NCBI GenBank assembly: GCA_045656145.1
Contig: JAZOQP010000031.1
Span: forward strand, 1 to 64,000
DNA from: SIG565 sp045656145
GTDB lineage: Bacteria > Bacillota > Clostridia > Oscillospirales > Acutalibacteraceae
Direction of reading: 5' to 3'
DNA length: 64,000 nt
This document shows, one piece after another, positions 1 to 8,533 of the stretch. Under the pieces are notes generated by a model that ran no database searches, was not told where the DNA came from, and saw nothing but the letters and a program-made list of their open reading frames with translations. A program made the translations under genes and the position numbers. The first letter of the stretch is position 1; each line of letters begins with the position of its first letter.

Positions 1-501
1 ATCATTTCCGCATTATTTGCCGCAATTATTTGCGTTGCAACATTCTTCATTCAAATTCCCGTTGCCGTTACAGGAGGATATATTAATTTAGGCGATGCAT
101 TCGTAATTTTAGCAGGTTTCTTTTTAAATCCCGTATTTGCCTTCCTTGCTGCAGGTATTGGATCATCACTTGCTGATATTTTATTTGGTTATGTAACCTA
201 TGCTCCTGCAACTTTTATTATAAAAGGCCTTATGGCACTTTTAATTTCACTGATCTTTTATAAAATCAACCATAAATTTTCAAGTGGTAAATTAATATTA
301 TTCAGCGCAATTTCTGAGGTTATAATGATAGTTGGATACTTAATATATGAGGCATTCGTTTTATCATACGGAGTAGCTGCTGTTGCAGCCATTCCGGGAA
401 ATGTTTTGCAGGGCGTTTGCGGAATTAGCGTTAGCTTTATGCTTTTAAAACTTATCTCTAAAAACATCAAGCTAAAAAATCTATTAAATTGGAGAGAATA
501 A
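1..501 (+). CDS. ECF transporter S component, 5' end outside window
   Basis: The reading frame is open from base 1, so the start lies upstream; about 166 C-terminal residues are visible. They are strongly hydrophobic with about five membrane segments. Motifs such as GGYINLGDAF and a Gly-rich GIGSSLADI stretch followed by YAPATFIIKG are typical of substrate-binding (S) components of energy-coupling-factor vitamin transporters. The substrate cannot be read from the sequence. The ecfT-ecfA2-ecfA1 genes near 27-30 kb could supply the shared energising module. The stop codon abuts the next ATG and a GGAGAGA site lies in the 3' end, so the two genes are cotranscribed. Confidence 0.8.
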   Translation: MISALFAAIICVATFFIQIPVAVTGGYINLGDAFVILAGFFLNPVFAFLAAGIGSSLADILFGYVTYAPATFIIKGLMALLISLIFYKINHKFSSGKLILFSAISEVIMIVGYLIYEAFVLSYGVAAVAAIPGNVLQGVCGISVSFMLLKLISKNIKLKNLLNWRE

Positions 502-1047
502 ATGGAAAACATATTTAATCAAGTAAGTAACGCTACTATAGAAATTTGCGAAAAAGCTAATTTAAAAGCAGGGGATATACTAGTTGTTGGTTGTTCCAGC
601 AGTGAAATTTCCGGCGGTGTTATTGGTAAAAACTCTAGTGCTGATATAGGAAAAACAGTATTTGAAGCAATTAATAATGTTATTAGTGAAAAAGGTATTT
701 ATTTAGCCGCTCAATGTTGTGAGCATTTAAACAGAGCTATTGTAATTGAAAAATCGGCATTAAAATATGATAGCGAAATAGTAAACGTTATTCCAAAGCC
801 TAAGGCAGGCGGGTCCTTTGCTACTGCGGCTTACGAAGGATTTAAAGAGCCCGTTTGCGTTGAATTCGTTAAAGCTGATGCAGGTCTTGATATCGGCCTA
901 ACACTTATCGGTATGCACCTTAAAAAAGTTGCAGTTCCTGTAAGACTCCAAAATAATAAAGTTGGTGAAGCTATTGTTGTAGCCGCAAGAACAAGGGCTA
1001 AATTTATTGGTGGCGAAAGAGCAAATTATAATCAAGATTTATATTAA
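502..1047 (+). CDS. YwlG/DUF436 family protein (TIGR01440)
   Basis: This 181-residue soluble protein matches the YwlG/DUF436 family across its whole length. Landmarks are VVGCSSSEISGG near residue 28, a Cys-Cys-Glu-His motif (AQCCEHLNRA) near residue 70, and a C-terminal GEAIVVAARTRAKFIGGER segment. The family is widespread in Firmicutes and has no firmly established biochemical role that I know. The gene follows the ECF S-component directly with no gap and ends in a strong bidirectional terminator. Confidence 0.9.
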   Translation: MENIFNQVSNATIEICEKANLKAGDILVVGCSSSEISGGVIGKNSSADIGKTVFEAINNVISEKGIYLAAQCCEHLNRAIVIEKSALKYDSEIVNVIPKPKAGGSFATAAYEGFKEPVCVEFVKADAGLDIGLTLIGMHLKKVAVPVRLQNNKVGEAIVVAARTRAKFIGGERANYNQDLY

Positions 1048-1079
1048 AAAAAGAGAACCATTATTGGTTCTCTTTTTTA
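1048..1079. terminator. Bidirectional terminator shared by convergent genes
   Basis: A 10-bp perfect stem (AAGAGAACCA / TGGTTCTCTT) has a four-base loop with A-runs on the left and T-runs on the right, so it can stop transcription from both sides. The stop codon of the minus-strand small membrane-protein gene lies in its loop. Confidence 0.9.
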
Positions 1080-1366
1080 TGTTTCGGTTTCCATATACTA
1101 TCAATAAATTTTCGAATTCCCAGCGTTATTGCTATACAAATTGGCCAAAAAGGAGTGAACGGACCAACCCAAAAAGCAATAACAGAACTAGTAGCAATAA
1201 TTAAATGAATTTTTCCATCTGCCAAAAATAAAGCAAATGCCACAATTAATACACAAAGTGCAAAGAAGCAGGGGAATACAACACCTAAAATTATTAAATT
1301 ATGCCAATCTTTCACCTGGAGCCATATCCACTTGCAGAAATTAATAATTTTTTCTTTAAATTTCAT
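1061..1366 (-). CDS. Small membrane protein, unknown function
   Basis: I do not recognise this roughly 101-residue protein. It has two or three hydrophobic segments (about residues 25-50 and 55-85) flanked by Lys-rich ends, so a small integral membrane protein is likely. The start is set at the ATG preceded by an AGAGGGG site at good spacing; a TTG one codon upstream is less well placed. It is convergent with the ywlG-like gene and shares its terminator. No partner gene is evident. Confidence 0.6.
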   Translation of the reverse strand: MKFKEKIINFCKWIWLQVKDWHNLIILGVVFPCFFALCVLIVAFALFLADGKIHLIIATSSVIAFWVGPFTPFWPICIAITLGIRKFIDSIWKPKHKKENQ

Positions 1367-1466
1367 CAAAATTCCCCTCTTTTTTATACAGTTTAGTATT
1401 ATTTCTGTTAAAAATCAAGTCTTAAATAATTTATTAATAAATTTTTAATTAAATCTCTCAAAAATA

Positions 1467-1495
1467 TTGACAAAAATTTGCAATAGAGGTATAAT
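1467..1495 (+). promoter_or_regulatory. Sigma-A promoter of xpt
   Basis: A perfect TTGACA is separated by 17 bases from a perfect TATAAT, 45 bases upstream of the xpt start. No purine-riboswitch core could be found between this promoter and the gene. Confidence 0.9.
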
Positions 1496-1539
1496 TTTAA
1501 CATATAATTTATGTTTATTGCATAATATTGGAGGTTTAA

Positions 1540-2112
1540 ATGAAACTTCTTGAAGAACGCATTTTAAAGGATGGTAAGGTTTACCCCGGAAATGTTTTAA
1601 AGGTTGATAGTTTTATTAATCATCAAATGGATATTAAATTCATTTGTGAGCTAGGTAAAGAGTTTTTTAAACTTTTCAAAGATTCCGGTGTTACTAAAAT
1701 TGTTACAATTGAAGCCTCGGGAATAGGTATTGCGGCTATTGCGGCTCAATATTTCGAAGTTCCTATGGTTTTTGCAAAGAAATCTAAAACTATTAATATT
1801 TCAGATGATTTTTATTGCAGTGAGGTTGAATCATTCACTCATAAAACAACTAATAAGGTTATTGTTTCTAAAGAATACATAAATGAGAATGATAAGGTTC
1901 TTTTAATAGATGATTTTCTTGCTAACGGAAAAGCGCTTTTGGGTCTTGCTGAGATTGTAAAATCAGCAGGTGCAGAGGTTGTTGGTGCAGGCATTGTTAT
2001 TGAAAAAGGCTTCCAGGATGGCGGCAAAATCCTAAGAGAGAAGGGTATAAGAATCGAATCCCTTGCTATTATTGATTCAATGGACGAAAATGGTAGCATT
2101 AAATTTCGCTAA
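1540..2112 (+). CDS. xpt: Xanthine phosphoribosyltransferase
   Basis: The 190-residue protein has the length and layout of Xpt. The N-terminal MKLLEERI start, the TIEASGIGIA loop near residue 60 and the PRPP-binding motif VLLIDDFLANGKAL near residue 125 are all present. The enzyme joins xanthine to PRPP to give XMP. The start has a GGAGG site eight bases upstream. It is followed by a BMP-family nucleoside ABC transporter on the same strand with no clear terminator between, so uptake and salvage of purines are probably linked. Confidence 0.95.
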   Translation: MKLLEERILKDGKVYPGNVLKVDSFINHQMDIKFICELGKEFFKLFKDSGVTKIVTIEASGIGIAAIAAQYFEVPMVFAKKSKTINISDDFYCSEVESFTHKTTNKVIVSKEYINENDKVLLIDDFLANGKALLGLAEIVKSAGAEVVGAGIVIEKGFQDGGKILREKGIRIESLAIIDSMDENGSIKFR

Positions 2113-2169
2113 TTAGGTTATTCGCTGTGAAATACAGCTTATAATAAAAATTTTTAGGAGGAAGAAAAA

Positions 2170-3435
2170 ATGAAAAGAATTCTCGCGGTAGCAATGGCAC
2201 TCGTATTATTACTTACATTTGCCGGTTGCGCCAACAACACCCCTGCCGGAACAGAAGCTCTCGGCATGAGCGAATCACCTCTAGCAGCTCCTGAGTATGT
2301 AGCTGATTTTGAGGTACCCGATGATTTTAAAATCGGTTTCATCTGCTTGCATGATGAAAAGTCTACTTATGACCTTAACTTCATCAATGCTGCAAAAGCA
2401 ACCCAACAAGCTTTAGGTCTTAAGGATGAGCAGGTAATTATCGTTACCAACATCCCCGAAGGCGATGAATGCTATGTTGCAGCTAAGGACCTAGTAGGTC
2501 AGGGCTGTAAAGTAGTTTTCGCTAACTCTTTCGGTCATGAAGACTTTATGATTAAGGCTGCAAAAGAATTCCCCGAAGTTCAGTTCTGCCATGCAACTGG
2601 TACAAAAGCTCATACCGAAGGTGTAGCTAACTACCACAACGCATTCGCTTCTATCTATCAAGGTCGTTACCTTGCAGGTATTGCAGCTGGTTTAAAACTC
2701 AACGAAATGATCGCTGCAGGCACCATTACTGCTGAACAGGCTAAAATGGGTTATGTAGGTGCTTACACCTATGCAGAAGTTATTTCCGGTTACACTTCAT
2801 TCTACCTTGGTGCAAAATCAGTTTGCCCCTCTGTAACAATGGATGTTCAGTTTACAGGTTCTTGGTATGACGCTATTGAAGAAAAGAATGCTGCTGAAGC
2901 TCTCATCGCAGGCGGCGCTGTTCTTATCAGCCAGCACGCTGACTCTATGGGTGCTCCTTCTGCTTGCGAAGCAAAGGGTGTTCCGGATGTTTCTTACAAT
3001 GGTAGCACTTATGAATCATGCCCTGAAACATTTATCATTTCTTCTGCTATTAACTGGTCTCCTTATTACAACTACATTATTAAATGTGCTGTTAAGGGCG
3101 AGGCTATCGCTGCTGACTGGTGCGGTGGCATTGCAGAAGGTTCAGTTGTTCTTACAGGTGTTAACCTTGATGTAGCTGCTGAAGGTACTGTTGAAGCTAT
3201 CAATACTGCAATTGCAGGCTTCAAGGCTGGCACTCTTAATGTATTTGATACAGCTAACTTTACAGTTGAAGGCAAAACCTTAACAACTAAGATTGCTGAT
3301 GTTGATACCGATGCTGCTTACACTCCTGATACTGAAGTTATCGCTAACGGCGTATTTGAAGAATCAAAACATCGTTCAGCTCCTTACTTTGATATTCAGA
3401 TTGATGGCATCAAACTTCTCAACCAGAAGTTCTAA
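2170..3435 (+). CDS. BMP-family nucleoside-binding lipoprotein
   Basis: The 421-residue protein starts with a lipoprotein signal peptide whose lipobox is TFAGC (Cys about residue 19). The mature part has the Med/BMP fold pattern (IGFICLHDEKSTYD; YQGRYLAGIAAG; GGAVLISQHADS). This family captures nucleosides or related purines for an ABC importer. The ATPase and two permeases follow downstream, and xpt lies just upstream. A strong AGGAGG precedes the ATG. Codon use is richer in C-ending codons than neighbours, as expected of a highly expressed binding protein. Confidence 0.92.
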   Translation: MKRILAVAMALVLLLTFAGCANNTPAGTEALGMSESPLAAPEYVADFEVPDDFKIGFICLHDEKSTYDLNFINAAKATQQALGLKDEQVIIVTNIPEGDECYVAAKDLVGQGCKVVFANSFGHEDFMIKAAKEFPEVQFCHATGTKAHTEGVANYHNAFASIYQGRYLAGIAAGLKLNEMIAAGTITAEQAKMGYVGAYTYAEVISGYTSFYLGAKSVCPSVTMDVQFTGSWYDAIEEKNAAEALIAGGAVLISQHADSMGAPSACEAKGVPDVSYNGSTYESCPETFIISSAINWSPYYNYIIKCAVKGEAIAADWCGGIAEGSVVLTGVNLDVAAEGTVEAINTAIAGFKAGTLNVFDTANFTVEGKTLTTKIADVDTDAAYTPDTEVIANGVFEESKHRSAPYFDIQIDGIKLLNQKF

Positions 3436-3455
3436 TCTATTAAATTTAAAAGTTC

Positions 3456-3530
3456 AGGCGGAGCAAAACGCTCCGCCTAAACGCTTTTAAGAATTTAAAA
3501 AGCACTATCATTAATGTTTTTTAAATTCTT
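3456..3530 (+). promoter_or_regulatory. Two hairpins between binding-protein and ATPase genes
   Basis: The first hairpin has a 9-bp GC-rich stem (AGGCGGAGC / GCTCCGCCT) without a U-run. The second is an AT-rich stem of about 12 bp (AAGAATTTAAAAA with its complement) just before the ATPase ribosome binding site. A stable stem after the first gene often protects the binding-protein mRNA so that it exceeds its membrane partners. I infer that role from position only. Confidence 0.6.
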
Positions 3531-3547
3531 AAAGACGGAGGTTTTTT

Positions 3548-5098
3548 ATGGAATCGAATGTTGCTATAAAACTAAAAAATATTAGTAAATATTTTAGTGG
3601 AATTCCTGCTAATAAAAATATTAATTTAACCATTAATCATGGTGAGATTCTTGCAATTCTTGGCGAAAACGGTAGTGGTAAAACTACCCTTATGAATATG
3701 ATTGCAGGTATTTATTTTCCTGATGAAGGTCAAATTGAAATTGACGGAGAAGAGGTTGTTATTGCTTCTCCGCGAGATGCATTTAAATATAAAATTGGTA
3801 TGGTTCATCAACATTTTAAACTCGTTGATGTTTTTTCTGCTACCGAAAATGTTGTTTTGGGTCTTGATGAAAAATACGACCTTAAAAACGCTTCTACCAC
3901 TATTAATGAAATTAGCCATAAGTATGGTTTTGATATCGATTTCAATAAGAAAGTTTATGAAATGTCGGTTTCGGAAAAACAGACTGTTGAAATCATTAAG
4001 GTGCTATATCGCGGTGCTGAAATATTAATTTTGGACGAGCCAACAGCAGTTTTAACGCCCCAAGAAACACAAAAGCTTTTCGCTATTCTTAGAAAAATGA
4101 GGGAAGCAGGGAAGTCGATTATCATAATTACTCATAAGCTTCATGAGGTTTTATCAATCTCTGACAGGGTAGCTGTACTTAGAAAGGGCGAATATGTCGG
4201 TTCAGTTCTTACTAAAGATACCAATGAGTTAGAATTAACCGAAATGATGGTTGGCGAAAAAATTGTTCTAAACATAAATAGAACTGAGCCTAAAAATCAA
4301 CAAGAGCGCTTGATTGTTAAAAATCTCGACTGCGTAAATCGTGATGGAATAAAAGTTCTTGATAATGTATCTTTTACCGCTTTTTCAGGCGAGATTTTAG
4401 GTATTGCAGGTATAGCGGGTTCGGGACAAAGAGAGCTTCTCGAAGCTATTGCAGGTCTACAAAAACTATCTGATGGCGAGATATTTTACAACAATCCAAA
4501 AACAGGCGAATGTGATGACCTTAGGAATAAAAATCCCATTCAAATCAGAGAATTGGGCGTTAGACTTTCTTTTGTTCCTGAAGATAGACTTGGTATGGGT
4601 CTTGTTGGAAATATGGATATTATCGATAATATTATGCTAAGAAGCTATTCTAAGGGACATTCTATATTCCTTGAAAGGAAAGCTCCTAAAGACCTTGCAA
4701 ATCGAATTATTGAAGATTTAAAGGTTGTAACACCCGGTGCTACAACTCCTGTTAGACGCTTATCAGGCGGTAATGTTCAAAAAATTCTTGTTGGTCGAGA
4801 AATTTCTTCTTCTCCAACCGTTTTAATGGCGGCATATCCGGTTAGAGGTCTTGATATTAACTCTTCTTATACAATTTACAACCTTTTAAATGAACAAAAG
4901 GAGAAGGGTGTAGCGGTTATCTTCGTTGGCGAAGATTTGGACGTTTTACTTGAGCTTTGCGATAAGATTTTAGTAATCGGCGGAGGAAAAGTAACCGGTA
5001 TTGTTGATGCTAGAACCGCTACAAAAGAAGAAATTGGCTTCTTAATGACTAAATCTGATGATTTAATTGAAAATGAAGGAGGAGAGAACATTGGCTAA
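3548..5098 (+). CDS. Nucleoside ABC transporter, double ATPase subunit
   Basis: This 516-residue protein has two nucleotide-binding domains in tandem, as in sugar and nucleoside CUT2-like importers. Domain one has Walker A GENGSGKTT near residue 40 and Walker B ILILDEPTAVL. Domain two has the usual degenerate Walker A (GIAGSGQRE) and an intact LSGGNVQK signature. The signature of the first domain reads MSVSEKQ, where many relatives have LSVGEKQ. With the binding lipoprotein and two permeases it forms a BMP-type nucleoside importer. Its last bases overlap the start of the next gene. Confidence 0.92.
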   Translation: MESNVAIKLKNISKYFSGIPANKNINLTINHGEILAILGENGSGKTTLMNMIAGIYFPDEGQIEIDGEEVVIASPRDAFKYKIGMVHQHFKLVDVFSATENVVLGLDEKYDLKNASTTINEISHKYGFDIDFNKKVYEMSVSEKQTVEIIKVLYRGAEILILDEPTAVLTPQETQKLFAILRKMREAGKSIIIITHKLHEVLSISDRVAVLRKGEYVGSVLTKDTNELELTEMMVGEKIVLNINRTEPKNQQERLIVKNLDCVNRDGIKVLDNVSFTAFSGEILGIAGIAGSGQRELLEAIAGLQKLSDGEIFYNNPKTGECDDLRNKNPIQIRELGVRLSFVPEDRLGMGLVGNMDIIDNIMLRSYSKGHSIFLERKAPKDLANRIIEDLKVVTPGATTPVRRLSGGNVQKILVGREISSSPTVLMAAYPVRGLDINSSYTIYNLLNEQKEKGVAVIFVGEDLDVLLELCDKILVIGGGKVTGIVDARTATKEEIGFLMTKSDDLIENEGGENIG

Positions 5099-6209
5099 TA
5101 CAACTCATGCGGCAAAACAAAAGTTATTTCATATAACTAAACGCGATCCGATGGTTTGGTATAAAGCTATTGGTGTTCGCGCTATAGCAATTATTATTGC
5201 CTTGATTTTTTCCTCAGTTATTATAATGCTCTTAACAAAGAAAAACCCCATCGATATCTATATTTCTATGTTTGATGGCAACTTTGGCATTAAGGCAAAT
5301 AACCCGGAACTTTCTAAACTTAGAATTTGGAGTCTTTTCCAAAATGTTGCTGTGCTATTGTGCGTTTCATTGGCAGTAACTCCGGCTTTTAAAATGAAGT
5401 TTTGGAATATTGGCGCCGAAGGTCAGGTGCTTATGGGAGGTCTTGCTACCATAAGTGTTATGATGTTCTTGGGAGATAAACTTCCTTTGCCTGTCCTTAT
5501 TCTAACAATGGTTTTGGCTTCTATATTAGCTAGTATTATTTGGGCAGTTATTCCGGCTATTTTCAAGGCAATTTGGAACACGAATGAGACTTTATTTACT
5601 CTTATGATGAACTATGTTGCCGTGCAAATCGTTTCATTCTTCTTAAAAACATTTGTAAAAAGTGGTTCGGGTGTATTAACTCCATTACCGCAGTATGGTT
5701 TGCCGAAGGTTGCTAACCAAGACTATTTGCTAAATATTATTATCATTGCCGTTTTGACAATTTTAGTATATATATACCTCAAATATACAAAACAAGGCTA
5801 TGAAATTTCGGTAGTAGGTGAGAGCGAAAACACCGCAAAATATATTGGTATTAATGTTAGAAATGTTGTTATTAGAACCCTTATTGTTTCTGGTGCAATT
5901 TGTGGCATTGCAGGTTTAATTTTAGTTGGCGGCACCAATCATACTATTAGTACAACAACCGTCGGAGGCAGAGGATTTACCGCAATAATGGTATCCTGGC
6001 TAGCTAAATTCAATCCGTTCTTTATGATTTTAACATCATTCTTAATTGTTTTTCTTGAAATTGGAGCGCAGCAAATCTCTACTGATTTCCGTATTCCTCA
6101 AGCAATTTCTGATATAGTTATAGGAATTATTTTATTCTTTATTATTGGTTGTGAATTCTTCCTTACCTATAAAATTGTTATAAATAAAAATAGAAAGGGG
6201 AATAACTAA
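5091..6209 (+). CDS. Nucleoside ABC transporter permease 1
   Basis: Integral membrane permease of the BPD_transp_2 type with about nine membrane segments. I place the start at the TTG that follows an AGGAGGAGAG site at 7-8 bases; it overlaps the ATPase gene by eight bases. An in-frame ATG 24 bases upstream has no suitable site. The motif WNIGAEGQVLMGGLA is characteristic of nucleoside importer permeases. It pairs with the next gene to form the membrane channel. Confidence 0.9.
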   Translation: MANTTHAAKQKLFHITKRDPMVWYKAIGVRAIAIIIALIFSSVIIMLLTKKNPIDIYISMFDGNFGIKANNPELSKLRIWSLFQNVAVLLCVSLAVTPAFKMKFWNIGAEGQVLMGGLATISVMMFLGDKLPLPVLILTMVLASILASIIWAVIPAIFKAIWNTNETLFTLMMNYVAVQIVSFFLKTFVKSGSGVLTPLPQYGLPKVANQDYLLNIIIIAVLTILVYIYLKYTKQGYEISVVGESENTAKYIGINVRNVVIRTLIVSGAICGIAGLILVGGTNHTISTTTVGGRGFTAIMVSWLAKFNPFFMILTSFLIVFLEIGAQQISTDFRIPQAISDIVIGIILFFIIGCEFFLTYKIVINKNRKGNN

Positions 6210-7156
6210 TGATTGCATTTTTAGTTAGTGCTATTAGACTTGGAATGACCTTCTTATTAGGCTCTACAGGCGAAACAATTACTGAAAAATCAGGTCATTT
6301 AAATTTAGGAATTCCCGGCGTAATGTGCGTTGGCGCTTCGTGTGGTTGCTTTGCTGAGTATTTATATTTAGATGCTGCAAAAAGAGCTGCAACTCCTTTT
6401 TTAGGCGTTTTATTACCGATTTTGGCCGCAATTTTCGGTTCAGTTATAATGGGTTTAATTTATTGCTTTTTAACAGTTACTCTTAGATGTAACCAAAATG
6501 TTACCGGACTCGCACTTACAACCTTCGGTGTGGGTGTATCTAACTTTATGATAGCTCAAACAGGCGCTATTTTTAGCAAAGGAAGCAAATACTTTACTGC
6601 TCATTTTGCTTTTGCAGATAATTTAGGTTGGTTCGGAGAATTATTCTTATCATATGGCGTGTTTGTTTATTTAGCAATTATTATTGCTATTCTAACAACA
6701 TTTGTTTTGAATAAAACTAAAGTAGGCTTACATTTACGCGCAGTAGGGGAAAACCCCTCAACAGCTGATGCTGCAGGAATTAACGTAACAAAATATCGTT
6801 ATGTGGCAACCTGTATCGGTTGCGCTGTTGCAGGTCTTGGCGGTTTATCATTTGTAATGGATTATTTGAATGGTAACTGGGAATATTGCATCGATGCAAT
6901 TGGTTGGCTCGCTATTGCTTTAGTTATTTTCACTGTTTGGAAACCCAATGTTGCAATTTTAGGCTCAATTGTATTTGGTGGGTTATATGTTGCAAGTAGT
7001 TATATAAAAGGCGTAAGTTTTGCAAATAAAGAATTATTTAAATTACTTCCGTATGTAGTTACAATTATTGTTTTAATAGTAACCAGTATTCGAGATAAGA
7101 AGGAAAATCAACCGCCACAAAGCCTAGGTTTATCTTATTTCAGAGAAGAACGCTAA
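6209..7156 (+). CDS. Nucleoside ABC transporter permease 2
   Basis: The second permease has 315 residues and about eight membrane segments. The motifs LGSTGETITEKSGHLNLGIPGVM near the start and LRAVGENPSTADAAGI in the middle are family hallmarks. Its ATG overlaps the stop of permease 1 (TAATG), which indicates translational coupling. A strong terminator follows. Confidence 0.92.
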   Translation: MIAFLVSAIRLGMTFLLGSTGETITEKSGHLNLGIPGVMCVGASCGCFAEYLYLDAAKRAATPFLGVLLPILAAIFGSVIMGLIYCFLTVTLRCNQNVTGLALTTFGVGVSNFMIAQTGAIFSKGSKYFTAHFAFADNLGWFGELFLSYGVFVYLAIIIAILTTFVLNKTKVGLHLRAVGENPSTADAAGINVTKYRYVATCIGCAVAGLGGLSFVMDYLNGNWEYCIDAIGWLAIALVIFTVWKPNVAILGSIVFGGLYVASSYIKGVSFANKELFKLLPYVVTIIVLIVTSIRDKKENQPPQSLGLSYFREER

Positions 7157-7160
7157 TTTT

Positions 7161-7196
7161 ACAGCGGCGCATAAATTTTTGTGCCGCTGTTTTTTA
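7161..7196 (+). terminator. Terminator of the nucleoside transporter operon
   Basis: An 8-bp GC-rich stem (ACAGCGGC / GCCGCTGT) is followed directly by a T-run. Confidence 0.9.
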
Positions 7197-7240
7197 TTAA
7201 ACTTAGTCAGGGAATAAGTGATTTTGATAAAATATTTATA

Positions 7241-7300
7241 CCCACTAAATTTAATCACGAATTATACAAAATGAATATTTTGTATAATTAAGGGTAGTGG
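7241..7300. repeat. Long inverted repeat upstream of xerC
   Basis: The core is a perfect 13-bp inverted repeat (AATTATACAAAAT, loop GAAT, then its complement) at 7260-7289. An outer imperfect pair (CCCACTA / TAGTGG) extends it to about 60 bases. There is no T-run, so it is not an ordinary terminator. The rest of 7197-7398 holds no gene that I can support. Confidence 0.7.
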
Positions 7301-7398
7301 TTAATATCATATTTTAGGCTTATATGGGCTTCCTGGCCTCTTTTTACCGTTTTTTCGTATTTTGTCAATATTATGTAATTTTATATTTATTTTATGCA

Positions 7399-7427
7399 TT
7401 GACATAAAATATTACATTTAATATAAT
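7399..7427 (+). promoter_or_regulatory. Sigma-A promoter of xerC
   Basis: TTGACA, 17 bases, TATAAT: a consensus promoter 30 bases before the xerC start. Confidence 0.88.
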
Positions 7428-7456
7428 TAAATATATTTTAATCAGGAGTTTTGATT

Positions 7457-8458
7457 TTGAAACACGAACAGTTTTTACAGTTACCTTTAGTTATTAGAAA
7501 CTTTCTTGCCTACAATGAAACTATCAAAGGCAAATCTTCTAAATCTATTGATGAATATGCTCTCGATTTGCAGACCTTCTTTCGATACATTGTATCATCG
7601 CGAGGTCTTGTATCGTCTGAAATCGAGTTTGATAATATAGATATTTCTTTGATTGATACCGATTTGCTTAAATCTATAACATTATCAGACCTATATTCAT
7701 TTTTAGTGTTTTGTAAAAACGAACGTTCCAATAATGCGGCTACACGCGCTCGCAAAGCTTCAACACTTAGAATTTTCTTTAGATATTTAACTGTTCAAGA
7801 ACATATTTTAGAGGTTAACCCTGCCGAACTATTGGAATCTCCAAAAACTAGACAAAGTCTTCCAAAACACCTTACTTTAGACGATTCCCTAAAATTACTA
7901 AATTCAGTAAACGGGACGTATGCCGAGAGAGACTATTGTATTTTAACCCTTTTCCTTAACTGTGGGATGCGTTTATCAGAGTTAGTTTCCTTAAATTTAA
8001 GCGATATTCGCTCGGATAATTCAATAAAAATACTTGGTAAAGGTAATAAAGAACGTGTTGTATACCTTAATGACGCTTGTTTGGAGGCAATTAACGCCTA
8101 TTTAAAGGTACGCCCTAATGAAGGTGTTCCCGCAAACTACAAAAATGCCTTATTTATAAGCAGAAATAAGCGCAGAATCAGCAATAAAACCGTTCAACAT
8201 ATAGTTAAAACCTATTTAGAAAAAGCAGGTCTTGGCGATATGGGATTTTCAACCCATAAACTTCGCCATACAGCCGCAACTTTAATGTATCAACAAGGCA
8301 ATGTTGATGTTAGAGTTTTAAAAGAAATTTTAGGACACGCCAATCTTGGCACAACTCAAATTTATACTCATGTTGCAAACACTCAAATTGAAAATGCTAT
8401 TAACGCTAATCCTTTAGCAAAGGTTCGAAAAAAGGATGATAAAAAAGATACTAAGTGA
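7457..8458 (+). CDS. xerC: Tyrosine recombinase, XerC-like
   Basis: A site-specific recombinase of about 333 residues. An N-terminal SAM-like core-binding domain is followed by the catalytic domain with Arg (NCGMRLSEL), HKLRHTAAT, LGHANLGTTQ and the nucleophile Tyr in IYTHV. The start is taken as the second TTG, which lies eight bases after AGGAG; the first TTG is too close. It probably resolves chromosome dimers together with the XerD-like protein at 37 kb. It has its own strong promoter and no mobile-element context. Confidence 0.85.
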   Translation: MKHEQFLQLPLVIRNFLAYNETIKGKSSKSIDEYALDLQTFFRYIVSSRGLVSSEIEFDNIDISLIDTDLLKSITLSDLYSFLVFCKNERSNNAATRARKASTLRIFFRYLTVQEHILEVNPAELLESPKTRQSLPKHLTLDDSLKLLNSVNGTYAERDYCILTLFLNCGMRLSELVSLNLSDIRSDNSIKILGKGNKERVVYLNDACLEAINAYLKVRPNEGVPANYKNALFISRNKRRISNKTVQHIVKTYLEKAGLGDMGFSTHKLRHTAATLMYQQGNVDVRVLKEILGHANLGTTQIYTHVANTQIENAINANPLAKVRKKDDKKDTK

Positions 8459-8503
8459 TTAATTTTTTATTACAATAACCCTATATTAAAATTCAATAAA
8501 ATT

Positions 8504-8533
8504 AAACCCTCGATAATTCGAGGGTTTTTCTTT
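8504..8533. terminator. Terminator between xerC and spoIVA
   Basis: A 10-bp stem (AAACCCTCGA / TCGAGGGTTT) is followed by T-rich sequence on the plus strand. It also ends at the spoIVA stop codon and may serve both convergent genes. Confidence 0.88.

Noticed and set aside
1370..1539. Possible purine riboswitch before xpt
   Set aside because: xpt is often under a guanine riboswitch, but none of the conserved core pieces could be found and the leader after the promoter is only about 38 bases.
3456..3478. GC-rich hairpin as a CRISPR-like or IS end repeat
   Set aside because: It occurs once, between two genes of one operon, and fits an mRNA-stabilising stem.
7457..8458. xerC as the integrase of a mobile element
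   Set aside because: No direct repeats, cargo or excisionase surround it. The core XerC call and the separate XerD-like gene fit chromosome dimer resolution.
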